Under the pieces are notes generated by a model. That model saw only the letters and a list, made by a program, of their open reading frames with translations. It was not told the origin of the DNA and did not search any database. 64,000 bases of DNA from a virus: positions 1 to 64,000 of IMG/VR virus record IMGVR_UViG_3300036893_000049. The stretch is one strand, 5' to 3'. The position numbers and the translations under genes were made by a program. The stretch's first letter is position 1; every line of letters begins with the position of its first letter. Below are positions 30,458 to 39,676 of this stretch, piece after piece.

Positions 30458-30621
30458 TCGATCCTGTTGCCGCGGTCGTGACTGCCTTGGCGGAACGTGG
30501 CATCGCAATCGATCCGGCCATACTCGCGGACGCGATTCATGCCGCTGGGGCTCAATTCATCCCGCAGGCCGAAGCGCATGACACCGCGAAAGCATGGGAA
30601 CGCGGCATAAAAAATGGCTGA
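30454..30621 (+). CDS. Small hypothetical protein, 55 aa
   Basis: ATG 30454 overlaps the previous stop (ATGA), and its own end overlaps the portal start. MIDPVAAVVTALAERGIAID then HAAGAQFIPQAEAHDTAKAW is helical and acidic. Its fixed place before the portal suggests an assembly accessory, by context only. Confidence 0.58.
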   Translation: MIDPVAAVVTALAERGIAIDPAILADAIHAAGAQFIPQAEAHDTAKAWERGIKNG

Positions 30622-32152
30622 GATTACAATTACGGGGGTGAATCTAAGCACGACCCTTCAAAACCTGTTGATGGCCGATGATATCGTCCCCGGCGCGGAA
30701 CCGTCGTATCAACTTTGTCAAGAAATTTACGTTTCGCATCCGCTAGGAAAAAAATTGTGCGACACTCCAATCGCGCTGGCGCAGTCGCAACCTCGCGAAA
30801 TCGCGATCCCAGGTGCGCCGGAACGGGTCAAAGAACAATTCCTGAAACAATGGAAGTCGGATGGATGCGACGGCCATATCTTTAATGTCGGTTCGGCATC
30901 CCGCCGTCTCGGTGTTGCTGCGATTGGTATCCTGATACGGGGCGTTGAGCCAATGGCTCCCCTCGATCTCGAAAAGATCGCGAATGCCGAGATTTCATTT
31001 AATATGTGGGATGCCCTCAATCTGGCGGGATCGCAGGTTCTCGACCTCGATCCGAACTCGATGGACTTCCTCAAGCCGACCAAAGTATCGGCGGCCGGGA
31101 CGCCGTATCATCGCAGCCGTGCCATTGTGCTGATGCACGAAAAACCGCTGTATCTGAAATATAGCAATCCGGCTTATGGGTTCACGGGCCGTTCGGTTTA
31201 CCAGCGAGCCTTGTTTCCGCTGAAATCGTTTGTTCTGACGATGGTCACGGATGCGATGGTTGCCCGCAAGGCCGGGCTTTTGATCGCGGCGATGAAACAG
31301 GCCGGGTCCGTCATCAGTCAGGCGATGCAAAAACTGTTTAGTGTTAAGCGCGGGATGCTGGAAGACGGCGCTACGAACAATGTGCTTGGCATCGGGGCTG
31401 AAGACCGCATTGAGTCTCTGAACCTACAGAACGTCAACGGCGCGATGAGCGAGTCCCGTAAGAATATTCTCGATAACATCGCGACCGCCGCCGATATGCC
31501 AGCTATTATGCTGAACCAGGAGACTTTCGCGGAAGGGTTCGGCGAAGGCATCGAGGACGCCAAGTCGGTTGCCCGTTATGTCGGTGGCGTCCGCGCCGAA
31601 CTCGAACCAATCTATTCCTGGTTCGATACCATCATCATGCACCGGGCCTGGACGAAGGAATTCTTCAAGACGTTGCAGGCGGAAGAAGAAAATTCCCCTG
31701 ACGTGGAACCGGTTTATTCCGGTATGGAGTATCGCGAAGCATTTTATCAATGGAAGAACGCTTTCTCCGCGATCTGGCCGTCTCTGATCGAGGAGCCGGA
31801 ATCGGAGGCCGTCATGGTCGAGGATGTGAAAATCAAGGGTGTGATCGCCACTGTCCAGGTCTTCGATCCCTTGATGCCGGATCAACACAACAAGGCGGAA
31901 CTGATCGAGTGGGCGCAGGACAATCTGAATTCCAGCGAGACATTGTTCAGGACGCCTCTTAATATCAGCCTCGATCTGATCGCGGATTATGAACCGCCGG
32001 TGCCGATTGCCATACCCGGCGAAGACGAAGGGGAAGGCAAAGAACCGCCGGAACCAAGACCCTTCAGCCGCCAGGACGCGGATGCGCGTGTCGCGGGATG
32101 GCTGGCCGCGGTGCCGGTGTTGGGAAAGAAGAGAGGCCGTGCCGCCGCTTGA
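30614..32152 (+). CDS. Portal protein (DUF1073-like)
   Basis: A 512-residue protein. The N-terminal half has QEIYVSHPLGKKLCDTPIAL and AAIGILIRGVEP, and the middle helix has TDAMVARKAGLLIAAMKQAG. The segment SESRKNILDNIATAADMPAIMLN followed by FAEGFGEGIEDAKSVARYV matches the stem/wing region of DUF1073-type portals (the M--S----S---A-DIP---L-G---GG----GE-D---Y pattern). The C terminus is an acidic disordered tail. It forms the dodecameric vertex for DNA entry. The gene order terL-portal-morphogenesis supports the call. Confidence 0.85.
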   Translation: MAEITITGVNLSTTLQNLLMADDIVPGAEPSYQLCQEIYVSHPLGKKLCDTPIALAQSQPREIAIPGAPERVKEQFLKQWKSDGCDGHIFNVGSASRRLGVAAIGILIRGVEPMAPLDLEKIANAEISFNMWDALNLAGSQVLDLDPNSMDFLKPTKVSAAGTPYHRSRAIVLMHEKPLYLKYSNPAYGFTGRSVYQRALFPLKSFVLTMVTDAMVARKAGLLIAAMKQAGSVISQAMQKLFSVKRGMLEDGATNNVLGIGAEDRIESLNLQNVNGAMSESRKNILDNIATAADMPAIMLNQETFAEGFGEGIEDAKSVARYVGGVRAELEPIYSWFDTIIMHRAWTKEFFKTLQAEEENSPDVEPVYSGMEYREAFYQWKNAFSAIWPSLIEEPESEAVMVEDVKIKGVIATVQVFDPLMPDQHNKAELIEWAQDNLNSSETLFRTPLNISLDLIADYEPPVPIAIPGEDEGEGKEPPEPRPFSRQDADARVAGWLAAVPVLGKKRGRAAA

Positions 32153-32987
32153 CGGCGGGTTCGGTCCCGCGACAGGCTTCTATGCGGTTTTGACCGCGGC
32201 CATCAACAGTCTGATGGAAACGGGATACGACTCGCCGGAGCAGATCGCGGCATGGGTTGCTCAGATCAGACGGGCCGCCTTGCTCAATATGATCCCGGAG
32301 AGCGTGCTACAAAAATCGCTCAACGACACCATGCGGGCGATCTATCGAAACAAAATTGAACGAGGCGGCATTCTCACTCAACACCCAGGCATCGCACGAT
32401 TCACGCTGGAACGGGTCGAGCCGAAGCTGAGAGCGGAACTTGATCGCCGCATCGTTGCCTCGGCCAATCTGATCCGGCTCAACCGGCAAGAGGCCATTGA
32501 AACGACATTACGGCGGTTTTCCGGGTGGTCCACCTCGATCCCCGCTGGCGGCATAAGCGAAACGAGCCGCCGCGCGACGAAGGAAAAAATCCGTAAGCCG
32601 CTGGCTTCGTTACCGTTTGAGGAACGTCGCGTAGCGGTAGATCAAGGCCACAAGTTCGTTGCGAACCTGTCGGAAATTCTCGCCGCTAACGGTGGGGCAA
32701 TCGCGGTCAAATGGAATTCGCACTGGCGGCAGCAAAATTATGACTATCGCGAAGACCACAAAGAGCGGGATGGAAAGATATATCTCTTGCGCGGAAATTG
32801 GGCGAAGGAAAAGGGCCTCGTGAAACCTGGGTCGGCTGGGTATTATGAGGACATTACATCGTTCGGCCAGGAAGTTTTTTGCCGGTGTTTTGGGACCTAT
32901 ATCCATTCGCTTCGGCGGCTTCCCGAAGATATGCTGACCGAGAAGGGTCAAGAGGCCGTTGCCAACAGAATTAATATGGCGGCCTAG
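32139..32987 (+). CDS. Head morphogenesis protein (Mu F / SPP1 gp7-like)
   Basis: About 282 residues from GTG 32139, which follows AAGAGAGG and overlaps the portal end. The C-terminal segment RDHKERDGKIYLLRGNWA... and FCRCFGTYIHSLRRLPED, in form DH---DG---L then W------EVFCRC, is the minor head (Mu F) signature. These proteins sit with the portal inside the prohead and may go into the cell with DNA. The N-terminal region is helical. Confidence 0.8.
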   Translation: MPPLDGGFGPATGFYAVLTAAINSLMETGYDSPEQIAAWVAQIRRAALLNMIPESVLQKSLNDTMRAIYRNKIERGGILTQHPGIARFTLERVEPKLRAELDRRIVASANLIRLNRQEAIETTLRRFSGWSTSIPAGGISETSRRATKEKIRKPLASLPFEERRVAVDQGHKFVANLSEILAANGGAIAVKWNSHWRQQNYDYREDHKERDGKIYLLRGNWAKEKGLVKPGSAGYYEDITSFGQEVFCRCFGTYIHSLRRLPEDMLTEKGQEAVANRINMAA

Positions 32988-32996
32988 GAGAACACC

Positions 32997-35066
32997 ATGC
33001 CGCTGAAATCGGGATCGTCTCAGAAAACGATTTCAGAAAACATCGCCGAAATGATCCGCGCCGGTCACGATCCGAAACAGGCAGAGGCAGCCGCGTACCG
33101 CATGGCGCGGGGGGATGCCGATTCAACTATCGGTGCCGCGGGCATCATGTTTCTGACGGCTGGCGGCGAGACGTTACTGTTGAAGCGCGGCCCTGGCGGA
33201 GATTTCCCTGGCGCGTGGTGCTTCCCTGGCGGAACATCCGAGGGCGATGAAACCGCGGAACAAACCGCCGAACGCGAAACGATTGAGGAACTTGGCTTTC
33301 TGCCGGAAGGCGAGCGGATGCTTCTGACACGTCAGATGCGCGCCGATCTGCCGCATGATCCTGGCGTTGTGGATGCGCTGAACCCCGTCGATTACACGAC
33401 ATTCCTCCAACGGGTGCCGGAACGATTTGAACCGAAACTGAACGGGGAACATACCGGATTCGCGTGGTGCAAACCATCCGAACCGCCGCAACCCCTTCAT
33501 CCCGGTTGCCGACTCGCGCTCGAACGCCTTGGAATGAACGAACTGGATATCGCCCGCGGCATGGCCGCCGGTGAATTGACCAGCCCGCAACGGTATTACA
33601 ACGTTTGGCTTTTCGATATCAGGATTTCTGGCACCGGTTATGCTCATCGGGGCGCCGTCAAGAACAAAGACGGAAAGGTGATTCGAGAGGCCGAACATGC
33701 GTGGCGGCGGCCTGAGAACTATCTGACAGAAGACTATCTCGCTCGCACGAACGGATTGCCCGTCATCTGGGTCCATCCGAAAGACTCCATGCTCAACAGC
33801 AAGGAATTCAGAAACCGGATAATCGGAACCTGTTTCCTTCCGTATATTCGAGACGAATCTGTCTGGTCCATAGTTAAAATATGGGACCAGGAGTCCGCCG
33901 CCGATATGGCGACGATGGATTTGTCAACATCGCCCGGCGTTGTGTTGAGCGGAGACGATGATATCCGCGTGAGACTTCCCGATGGTTCGCCGTTGTTGAT
34001 TGAAGGCGATCCGACCATAAACGATCACATTGCCATAGTTCCTCAGGGAGTCTGGGACCTCGGCGGCCCACCGTCTGGAATTCGAACCGACAGCGTAAAG
34101 GAAAGCACCATGCCGCAAGAGACCGAAGAAGAGAAGGCCGCCCGCGAGACGCGAGAGGCGAAAGACGCCGCGCGCGATGCCAAGATGGACAAGATCATGG
34201 ATGCGCTCGCATCCATGGCGGATAATTTCGGCAGGCGTTTGGACGCGGCCGAAACGCGCGACACCAAGCGTGACGCGGATGAGGCGAAGGCGCGAGCCGA
34301 TGCGGAGGCCGCCGAAGAAGAGCGGAAGAAGGCCGATGCCGCACACCGCCTTGACGCGAAGGGCCGCCGCGATGCCGAGCGCGAAGCCTGGATGAAGGCC
34401 GATGCTGGCGTGTGCGCCGATGAGGACGCCCAGGAGGCCATGGAACTCGATGCCATGGTCAAGGATGGCGCCGATCCCGACGAGGCCGCCGACAAGGCTC
34501 GCAAGGACCGCCGCGACAGGATGGACAAGCGCCGCAAGGACGCCGCGTCCGAGGAAGAAAGGAAGATCGCGGACAAAGCCCGCGCGGATAGCGTGGCGAC
34601 TCTTGACGCCGCCGCTGTCGCCAAGATTGTCGCGGACACGCTGGCGAAGCAGAACCGGTCGGAGGCGGATACCACGACGCTCAGCCTTGAGCAGGCCCGC
34701 GCCGATGCCGTTTTCACCGCGTTTGGAAGCGGCGCGGCCCGGCGTCCGATGTCCGGTGAAACTCCGGCGGACTATCAGATCGCCATGGCGCGCGAATTCC
34801 AGAAGCACTCAAAGCGCTGGAAGGACACCAACCTTGGCCTTCTGGACAGTTCGACGCGTGGCGTCGTGATCGCGGACATCTATAACGATGCCATCGCGGC
34901 ATCGAAAAACACCGACGATCTTGAGCCGGGCCAACTGGTCTACATCACCCGTTCCGGCGAGGGTGGACACCAGATCACCGAGGCCCGCGGCAACGGCACC
35001 TTTATCCATGGGCTGAAGCGAGATTCGATGCGGGTCACGAAATTCATGACCGAACGGAGGGCTTAA
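32997..35066 (+). CDS. Nudix hydrolase - DUF2213 - scaffold fusion protein
   Basis: A 689-residue protein with four parts. Residues 1-38 (SGSSQKTISENIAEMI...) are a phage motif. Residues 45-180 are a Nudix domain with the box from G79 to F101 (E85, R93-E94, E97-E98, G100), so the metal site is intact. Residues 195-375 resemble DUF2213, found in head-maturation proteins of Mu-like phages (RPENYLTEDYLARTNGLPV, DLSTSPGVVL). Residues 380-560 are a charged coiled coil like a scaffold, ending in a small folded region. It may guide capsid assembly; the Nudix activity is unexplained. Single open frame with AGGAGAACACC before ATG 32997. Confidence 0.8.
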   Translation: MPLKSGSSQKTISENIAEMIRAGHDPKQAEAAAYRMARGDADSTIGAAGIMFLTAGGETLLLKRGPGGDFPGAWCFPGGTSEGDETAEQTAERETIEELGFLPEGERMLLTRQMRADLPHDPGVVDALNPVDYTTFLQRVPERFEPKLNGEHTGFAWCKPSEPPQPLHPGCRLALERLGMNELDIARGMAAGELTSPQRYYNVWLFDIRISGTGYAHRGAVKNKDGKVIREAEHAWRRPENYLTEDYLARTNGLPVIWVHPKDSMLNSKEFRNRIIGTCFLPYIRDESVWSIVKIWDQESAADMATMDLSTSPGVVLSGDDDIRVRLPDGSPLLIEGDPTINDHIAIVPQGVWDLGGPPSGIRTDSVKESTMPQETEEEKAARETREAKDAARDAKMDKIMDALASMADNFGRRLDAAETRDTKRDADEAKARADAEAAEEERKKADAAHRLDAKGRRDAEREAWMKADAGVCADEDAQEAMELDAMVKDGADPDEAADKARKDRRDRMDKRRKDAASEEERKIADKARADSVATLDAAAVAKIVADTLAKQNRSEADTTTLSLEQARADAVFTAFGSGAARRPMSGETPADYQIAMAREFQKHSKRWKDTNLGLLDSSTRGVVIADIYNDAIAASKNTDDLEPGQLVYITRSGEGGHQITEARGNGTFIHGLKRDSMRVTKFMTERRA

Positions 35067-35069
35067 CCA

Positions 35070-35969
35070 ATGGTCGCGACCATATCAAACAATCCCTATG
35101 CTACCACGAATGGCTTTGGTGGTTTCAATATCGAAAGCACCGGTTTTTGGCAGGGCATGTCGGTCGATGAACCCGATCTCCGGAATCGCCTCGCTGGCGG
35201 GTATCTGTCCAATGCCGAGACGATTCCGATGTGGGGCGGCGTTATGATCAGCGAAGCCATCCCCGGCGGGTCGGGAACGCCAAACACCGCATTAGGCGGC
35301 CTGATTACGCGCGCTACGACACTGACCGCCACATCGACCAACGGCTATACGGGTTTTTCGGTCTTCGATCAAAACTTCGCGATGGTCAGCAGCCCGTCGA
35401 GTCGAGTCCCATTGATCGGGTCCGGGGGGCAGGTGAACTTCTACCGGAAGGGATCGGGCAAGCGAATCATCGTCGCGATGGACCCGTCCCTGGTCAGTAT
35501 CGATGGCAGCATCATCACCTCTCAGGTCTCGTGGGACTTCAACAACTCGCTATTGACGGCATACGATGCCTCAACGGCGACCTATTCGTTGACCTCGATC
35601 ACATCGACTTATGCGGCCGGCGTTTATACGATGGTCGTGGTTGCCGCCGCCGCCACGCCGGTTGGCGGAATTGGCGACTCAATCAACGTGAGTGGCGTGA
35701 CCGGCACCGGGGCTTCTCTGGTCAACGGCGATCAGGTTGTGACCGCGTTCACCGATAACGAGCATTTCACTTTCCAGGTGTTGGCCGGTTCCGGCGCGAT
35801 CGCCACGGGCGCATTGTCCGGGACCCTGGTGCTGAACTACGGGACCGGCGCGCTGCCCGTGCAGGTGCTGGAAACTCAGGCCGGAAACAGCGGCACCGTC
35901 CAATACAACGCGGTGACCAACTCAGCATCGTGGAATCAATCCGGCGCCGTCGCCATGATTTTGATATAA
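35070..35969 (+). CDS. Head structural (decoration/cement-like) protein
   Basis: A 299-residue protein three bases after the previous stop. It begins MVATISNNPYATTNGFGGFN, is rich in Gly, Ser, Thr and Ala, and contains an inserted Ig-like/carbohydrate-type piece (GIGDSINVSGVTGTGASLVN, ...VVTAFTDNEHFTFQV). It lies between the scaffold fusion and the major capsid gene, where capsid-binding structural cement proteins are usual in this class. Family by context. Confidence 0.62.
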   Translation: MVATISNNPYATTNGFGGFNIESTGFWQGMSVDEPDLRNRLAGGYLSNAETIPMWGGVMISEAIPGGSGTPNTALGGLITRATTLTATSTNGYTGFSVFDQNFAMVSSPSSRVPLIGSGGQVNFYRKGSGKRIIVAMDPSLVSIDGSIITSQVSWDFNNSLLTAYDASTATYSLTSITSTYAAGVYTMVVVAAAATPVGGIGDSINVSGVTGTGASLVNGDQVVTAFTDNEHFTFQVLAGSGAIATGALSGTLVLNYGTGALPVQVLETQAGNSGTVQYNAVTNSASWNQSGAVAMILI

Positions 35970-35984
35970 CAGGGAGCCCAGAAC

Positions 35985-37001
35985 ATGCTTATCGCCCCCG
36001 CTCAACAAATGATTCATCCGTCATATGTCATGCCGGAAATCGTGCTGCCTTACAGTCAGGCATCGGGTGCGTTCGACGCGCTTCCGACCGGCGAACCGTT
36101 GGTGAGGCTTGGTGAAGACGATCTCGCCGTCTATATGCGCCAGATCGCCGTGCGAACGAAACTCGCCGCCGGGCAGGCCACTTTCAATTCTCTGCCATCG
36201 GCGGACGTGATCGTTTGGCAGATGAGCACCCCGGCTTACCGGTTGCGGTCGCAGTCGATCTTCGACCATCACGAAAGCGCCGCCGCCGGACGCAACGGTT
36301 TCTCGTTGAGTGAGGCATATCGTCTCGCCAATCAGCAGGGCTTCGCGCAGCTTGCTCGTGTCGGCTTGCTCTATGGGTTCAACCCCGCCAACGGCGAAGG
36401 CATCATAAACGCGGCGAATATCACCACGCTCAATTTGCCCGCGGACAGTTTCAGCAATACGACTGTGACGACCTATGATAACGGTCAGATGGCATTCTTT
36501 CTGATGAACCAGGTGCTGGGGATCAAATCCCGGACCAACCAACTCGGAATGGGTCGCAAATTTGTCTTTATCGGGCCTCAGCGGACACTCGGATCATTCG
36601 AGTACAACGTGGTCCAACTCGTGCAGTATCAGCGCCCCGGCGCCGGCACGGCATCCACGGTCGAGACGGTGCGAAACGTTCTGATGTCGAACGGCGACGA
36701 GGTGATCTGGGCCTATGATGATACTCTGATCGGCAAGGGCGCCGGAGGCACCGATGCCGTTGTCATTGTCATGCCCGAGGTCGAACGGCCGAAGCGCGGT
36801 GCGTGGAATACCAACAAATTCGCGGAATTGCAGCCGGGCCAGGAGGCGATGCTTCTGCAAATCTGCGACATGGCGGCGCCGCGCGAAATCACCGTTCCGC
36901 TGGCATTGGGCGCGATCAGCACGCTCTATGAACTGTCGACAACTTCGGGTTGGGCATTCCGTCCGGAGGGCGTTACGGTTGTTTCAATGCCGTACCCGTA
37001 A
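35985..37001 (+). CDS. Major capsid protein (DUF2184-like)
   Basis: A 338-residue protein with AGGGAG before ATG 35985. IHPSYVMPEIVLPYSQASGA, SEAYRLANQQGFAQLARVGL and EMLLQI..., together with KSRTNQLGMGRKFVFIGPQR and the position after the maturation protein, match DUF2184-type HK97-fold capsid proteins. There is no separate scaffold domain in it. It should be the most abundant virion protein. Confidence 0.78.
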   Translation: MLIAPAQQMIHPSYVMPEIVLPYSQASGAFDALPTGEPLVRLGEDDLAVYMRQIAVRTKLAAGQATFNSLPSADVIVWQMSTPAYRLRSQSIFDHHESAAAGRNGFSLSEAYRLANQQGFAQLARVGLLYGFNPANGEGIINAANITTLNLPADSFSNTTVTTYDNGQMAFFLMNQVLGIKSRTNQLGMGRKFVFIGPQRTLGSFEYNVVQLVQYQRPGAGTASTVETVRNVLMSNGDEVIWAYDDTLIGKGAGGTDAVVIVMPEVERPKRGAWNTNKFAELQPGQEAMLLQICDMAAPREITVPLALGAISTLYELSTTSGWAFRPEGVTVVSMPYP

Positions 37002-37039
37002 TAAACCCTTAACATCCGCACCATGCCTTAGGAATTCCA

Positions 37040-37585
37040 ATGAAGCTGTTCATAGGCAACCCCACGACTCAAAATCACGTCTTCCTCTACCGTCTCGCTG
37101 AAAATGCCAAGATCGTTGAGCGGCCAATTCCGGCCGGTAAGCAGATCGACATCGAATGCGACACGCGCGACGAGATTGACAGCATCATCAAACAACACGC
37201 CAGATACGGTTTGATCGATGCGAATGAAGTAACCCGAATCCGCAAATTCCATGGCCTTTGTTACGCGCTCGACAAGCCGATACCGGCCGACAAGCTGAAC
37301 TATTTTCGGGAACACAACACCGGCGAACTGATTGAGCAGGGCCGCGAGTTGCGCCAGATCGCCGCCATCGCGGGAAACGATCTCATGGAGACCGCGTTGC
37401 TGGAAAACGATCGGCACGAACGCGTCGACCGCTTCGATCTCTATATCCAGGAAGATCGGCAGGGTGATAGCCCCTTTCCGCAACTGTCGGATCAGATCAC
37501 GGTGACGAAGAACCCTGATAAGGTGGGGCCGATTTCCGATCCGGTTGCGACACGCACCAAGTCAGGACGACGCAGGGCCGCGTGA
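37040..37585 (+). CDS. Hypothetical head-tail region protein, 181 aa
   Basis: Starts MKLFIGNPTTQNHVFLYRLA with a weak site. Contains GKQIDIECDTRDEIDSIIKQ, typical of a small capsid-associated protein whose N terminus repeats an N-P-T--N--F-YR motif seen beside capsid genes. The C terminus is basic. Probably a head completion or capsid-binding protein, by position. Confidence 0.62.
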   Translation: MKLFIGNPTTQNHVFLYRLAENAKIVERPIPAGKQIDIECDTRDEIDSIIKQHARYGLIDANEVTRIRKFHGLCYALDKPIPADKLNYFREHNTGELIEQGRELRQIAAIAGNDLMETALLENDRHERVDRFDLYIQEDRQGDSPFPQLSDQITVTKNPDKVGPISDPVATRTKSGRRRAA

Positions 37586-37767
37586 GCATGTCAGAGACGA
37601 TTGAGGACATGCTCACGCTAACCGATGCGCGGCGGCTTCTGGGACGCGCCAGGGCCGTTCTGCGGACGGTGGCGGAGTGGGATCGGGACGAACCGCAATC
37701 GGCCATGACGCTTGTCGTGGCGGCGCATTTACATCGCGATATCGTCAACGCATTGTCGCCAAAATGA
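37582..37767 (+). CDS. Small hypothetical protein, 61 aa
   Basis: GTG 37582 overlaps the previous stop (GTGA); ATG 37588 is in frame. MSETIEDMLTLTDARRLLGR and AEWDRDEPQSAMTLVVAAHL form two or three helices. The stop overlaps the next ATG. Unknown, in the connector gene group. Confidence 0.58.
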   Translation: MSMSETIEDMLTLTDARRLLGRARAVLRTVAEWDRDEPQSAMTLVVAAHLHRDIVNALSPK

Positions 37768-38234
37768 GCAGCACACTCGGTCCAACGCTCGCCGGGTTCA
37801 CGACGTTCGTTTACAACGTTATGCAGATAGACCCGCTCAATTTGCCTACGGATTCGGCTATAATCGAGTATGCGTTCGATAACGCCATGACGATAGTCAA
37901 TCAGGCTCTGTGTGTTGTCTGTGGACCGCCGAATGGGCAATGGTCGTACTATGCCATCGCGGTTTATAATCTTGGCGGGTCGAATATTATCAATTTCGCT
38001 CAGGATCAGACCGGTCGGACATATTTCGCCGATCTTCGCGCGCTGTATGGGATCGGGAAATTTCCGGCTGGTGTGGTTGCCGGAACGTCTGATGCCGGAT
38101 CATCGACCTCGCTTCTCAACCCGGAGTTCATGAAGACGCTCACGATGCGCGACCTCCGGACGCTCAAGGACCCCTGGGGGCGGGCTTATATGGAGGCGGC
38201 GATGGACTACGGGGAAATCTGGGGACTCACGTGA
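37764..38234 (+). CDS. Head-tail connector-like protein (DUF4054-like)
   Basis: A 156-residue protein from ATG 37764 (ATGA overlap). The N-terminal helix-turn (LPTDSAIIEYAFDNAMTIVN), the QWSYYAIAVYNLGGSNIINF segment and the Asp/Arg-rich end (MTLRDLRTLKDPWGRAY... type) fit DUF4054 proteins, which are adaptor-type head completion proteins in phages with DUF2184 capsids. Assignment is moderate and depends on gene order. Confidence 0.6.
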   Translation: MSSTLGPTLAGFTTFVYNVMQIDPLNLPTDSAIIEYAFDNAMTIVNQALCVVCGPPNGQWSYYAIAVYNLGGSNIINFAQDQTGRTYFADLRALYGIGKFPAGVVAGTSDAGSSTSLLNPEFMKTLTMRDLRTLKDPWGRAYMEAAMDYGEIWGLT

Positions 38235-38740
38235 AGCTCATCCTCGGCGTGTACGACGTACCGTATTCCGATGCATCGTATAATCCAGTTCGCGCCTCGA
38301 AGAATCCGAAATATCGTCGCGGCCGGGCGAGGCGCCCCACCGCTGACGTGGCGGCTTCGAATCATAAAACCACGGGCGATGTCGCGGTCATCCTTGAGGA
38401 TGAATACCACATCATGGAGACGTTTTTCGAACTCCATGAGGACATGATTGGCGACATGCTTTGTCAATCCATGAGCGATACGCTGGATGAACTGGCGGAT
38501 GGTGCGCCGGGCGATTTGAGCCTTACCGCGGCTGCCACCAGCAAGATCGAAGAGACCTTTAAGCGGTGGTTGTCAGAACGCGGCATGGACGCGACCGCGA
38601 CTGCTGGCGTGCCAACCAAGGCCGCGATGATGGGAGTTTCGCATCGGTTTCTGCATCCTTATGCGAAGCGGCCGAGCCGCCCGAGTTTTATAGACACAGG
38701 TCTCTACGAAGCCAGTTTTGTTGCCTGGACTGAGATATAA
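38231..38740 (+). CDS. Tail completion / neck protein, 169 aa
   Basis: GTG 38231 overlaps the previous stop. TGDVAVILEDEYHIMETFFE, MIGDMLCQSMSDTLDELADG and GVSHRFLHPYAKRPSRPSFI suggest a neck or tail-terminator type protein: a helical body and a C-terminal strand with PRPSF-DTG-Y--SF--W, which is typical of gp10-like neck proteins. Its stop overlaps the next start. Confidence 0.6.
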   Translation: MKLILGVYDVPYSDASYNPVRASKNPKYRRGRARRPTADVAASNHKTTGDVAVILEDEYHIMETFFELHEDMIGDMLCQSMSDTLDELADGAPGDLSLTAAATSKIEETFKRWLSERGMDATATAGVPTKAAMMGVSHRFLHPYAKRPSRPSFIDTGLYEASFVAWTEI

Positions 38741-39666
38741 TGTCTTACGCGATCCCCCAGGACACGTTAAACCCCACGCTCGATACTGGCCTGGAACAAC
38801 TCTCCGGCTACGCACAAATTCCGTTCACGCAATATATCCGGCGCGTGCTTCCCCTGGATGGATACGTGTTCTGGCAGGCGACGCAACAGACCACATTCCC
38901 GGGCTCGCTTCATTACGATGCCCGTGCGGTGCAAAACGACGACGAATCATTTTCGATCAACCGGGTTATCCTGACGACAAGTTCGCCGATTCAGCCATTC
39001 GAGAAAATCGGTCCTAACGAAATGTGGATTGGCATCTGGGACGGCATGAAGTTCGCGTTTTCCTCTCGCGGATATTTTTATCCCAACGCCGGGCTTTTCC
39101 ACTACGCGGGCGATGCAGTTTATCCGATCATGGAATCGCAACTTATCGATATCGGCGCCGGGCCGTCCGATGATACTCTGATCGTATCCAACAGCCTCCC
39201 GGCATGGCTGACGCTCGTTACTTATGATCCGGTCTGGCTTGTCGCGGGGAACCCTGGGATCACGCTTTATCCGTCATTCCTGGTGCCGGACAATCTTCGT
39301 CCTCCATACGGTTCGGTGCATATTCCGGCGGAGCAGACAAATCCGATGGCCGGGCTTCCGGTTATCGGAAACAGGGGCGCGCATTCGCAACTGGCCTGCG
39401 ATGTCGTGGATGTCACGCTTTACGGCACAACGAACGCCGAGGCTCTCGCGTTTCTCGATCTCGTCAATCAGTTCAGTCTCGATACCGACATATTTGGGAT
39501 AATGGGTGCCACGGTGGCGCGCGATCCGAAACGGATACAGACAGAACTTAGCGTGATCGCGATGAAGAAAACGTTCCGATTCGAGGTTAATTACCTCCAG
39601 GAGTCCATGGTCGATACGGCGCTTCAACTGATCGAATCGGCGCCGATCACATATATCCTTCAATAA
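38740..39666 (+). CDS. Neck/tail structural protein, 308 aa
   Basis: Starts at ATG 38740 one base into the previous stop. MSYAIPQDTLNPTLDTGLEQ, FTQYIRRVLPLDGYVFWQAT and HSQLACDVVDVTLYGTT... ALAFLDLVNQFSLDTDIFGI resemble tail or connector structural proteins found in DUF3383-sheath phages. It ends with QESMVDTALQLIESAPITYI. The exact role (neck or tail completion) is not certain. Confidence 0.6.
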   Translation: MSYAIPQDTLNPTLDTGLEQLSGYAQIPFTQYIRRVLPLDGYVFWQATQQTTFPGSLHYDARAVQNDDESFSINRVILTTSSPIQPFEKIGPNEMWIGIWDGMKFAFSSRGYFYPNAGLFHYAGDAVYPIMESQLIDIGAGPSDDTLIVSNSLPAWLTLVTYDPVWLVAGNPGITLYPSFLVPDNLRPPYGSVHIPAEQTNPMAGLPVIGNRGAHSQLACDVVDVTLYGTTNAEALAFLDLVNQFSLDTDIFGIMGATVARDPKRIQTELSVIAMKKTFRFEVNYLQESMVDTALQLIESAPITYILQ

Positions 39667-39676
39667 GGAGTCTAAA

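Noticed and set aside
34043-34717. Ser/Ala-rich frame on the minus strand of the scaffold gene
   Set aside because: Its composition is the mirror of Asp/Lys/Arg/Glu codons in the coiled region of the plus-strand gene; no ribosome site.
32997-35066. Separate nudix gene and head gene
   Set aside because: The frame is continuous with no stop or internal start with ribosome site between the domains, so a fusion is the simpler reading.
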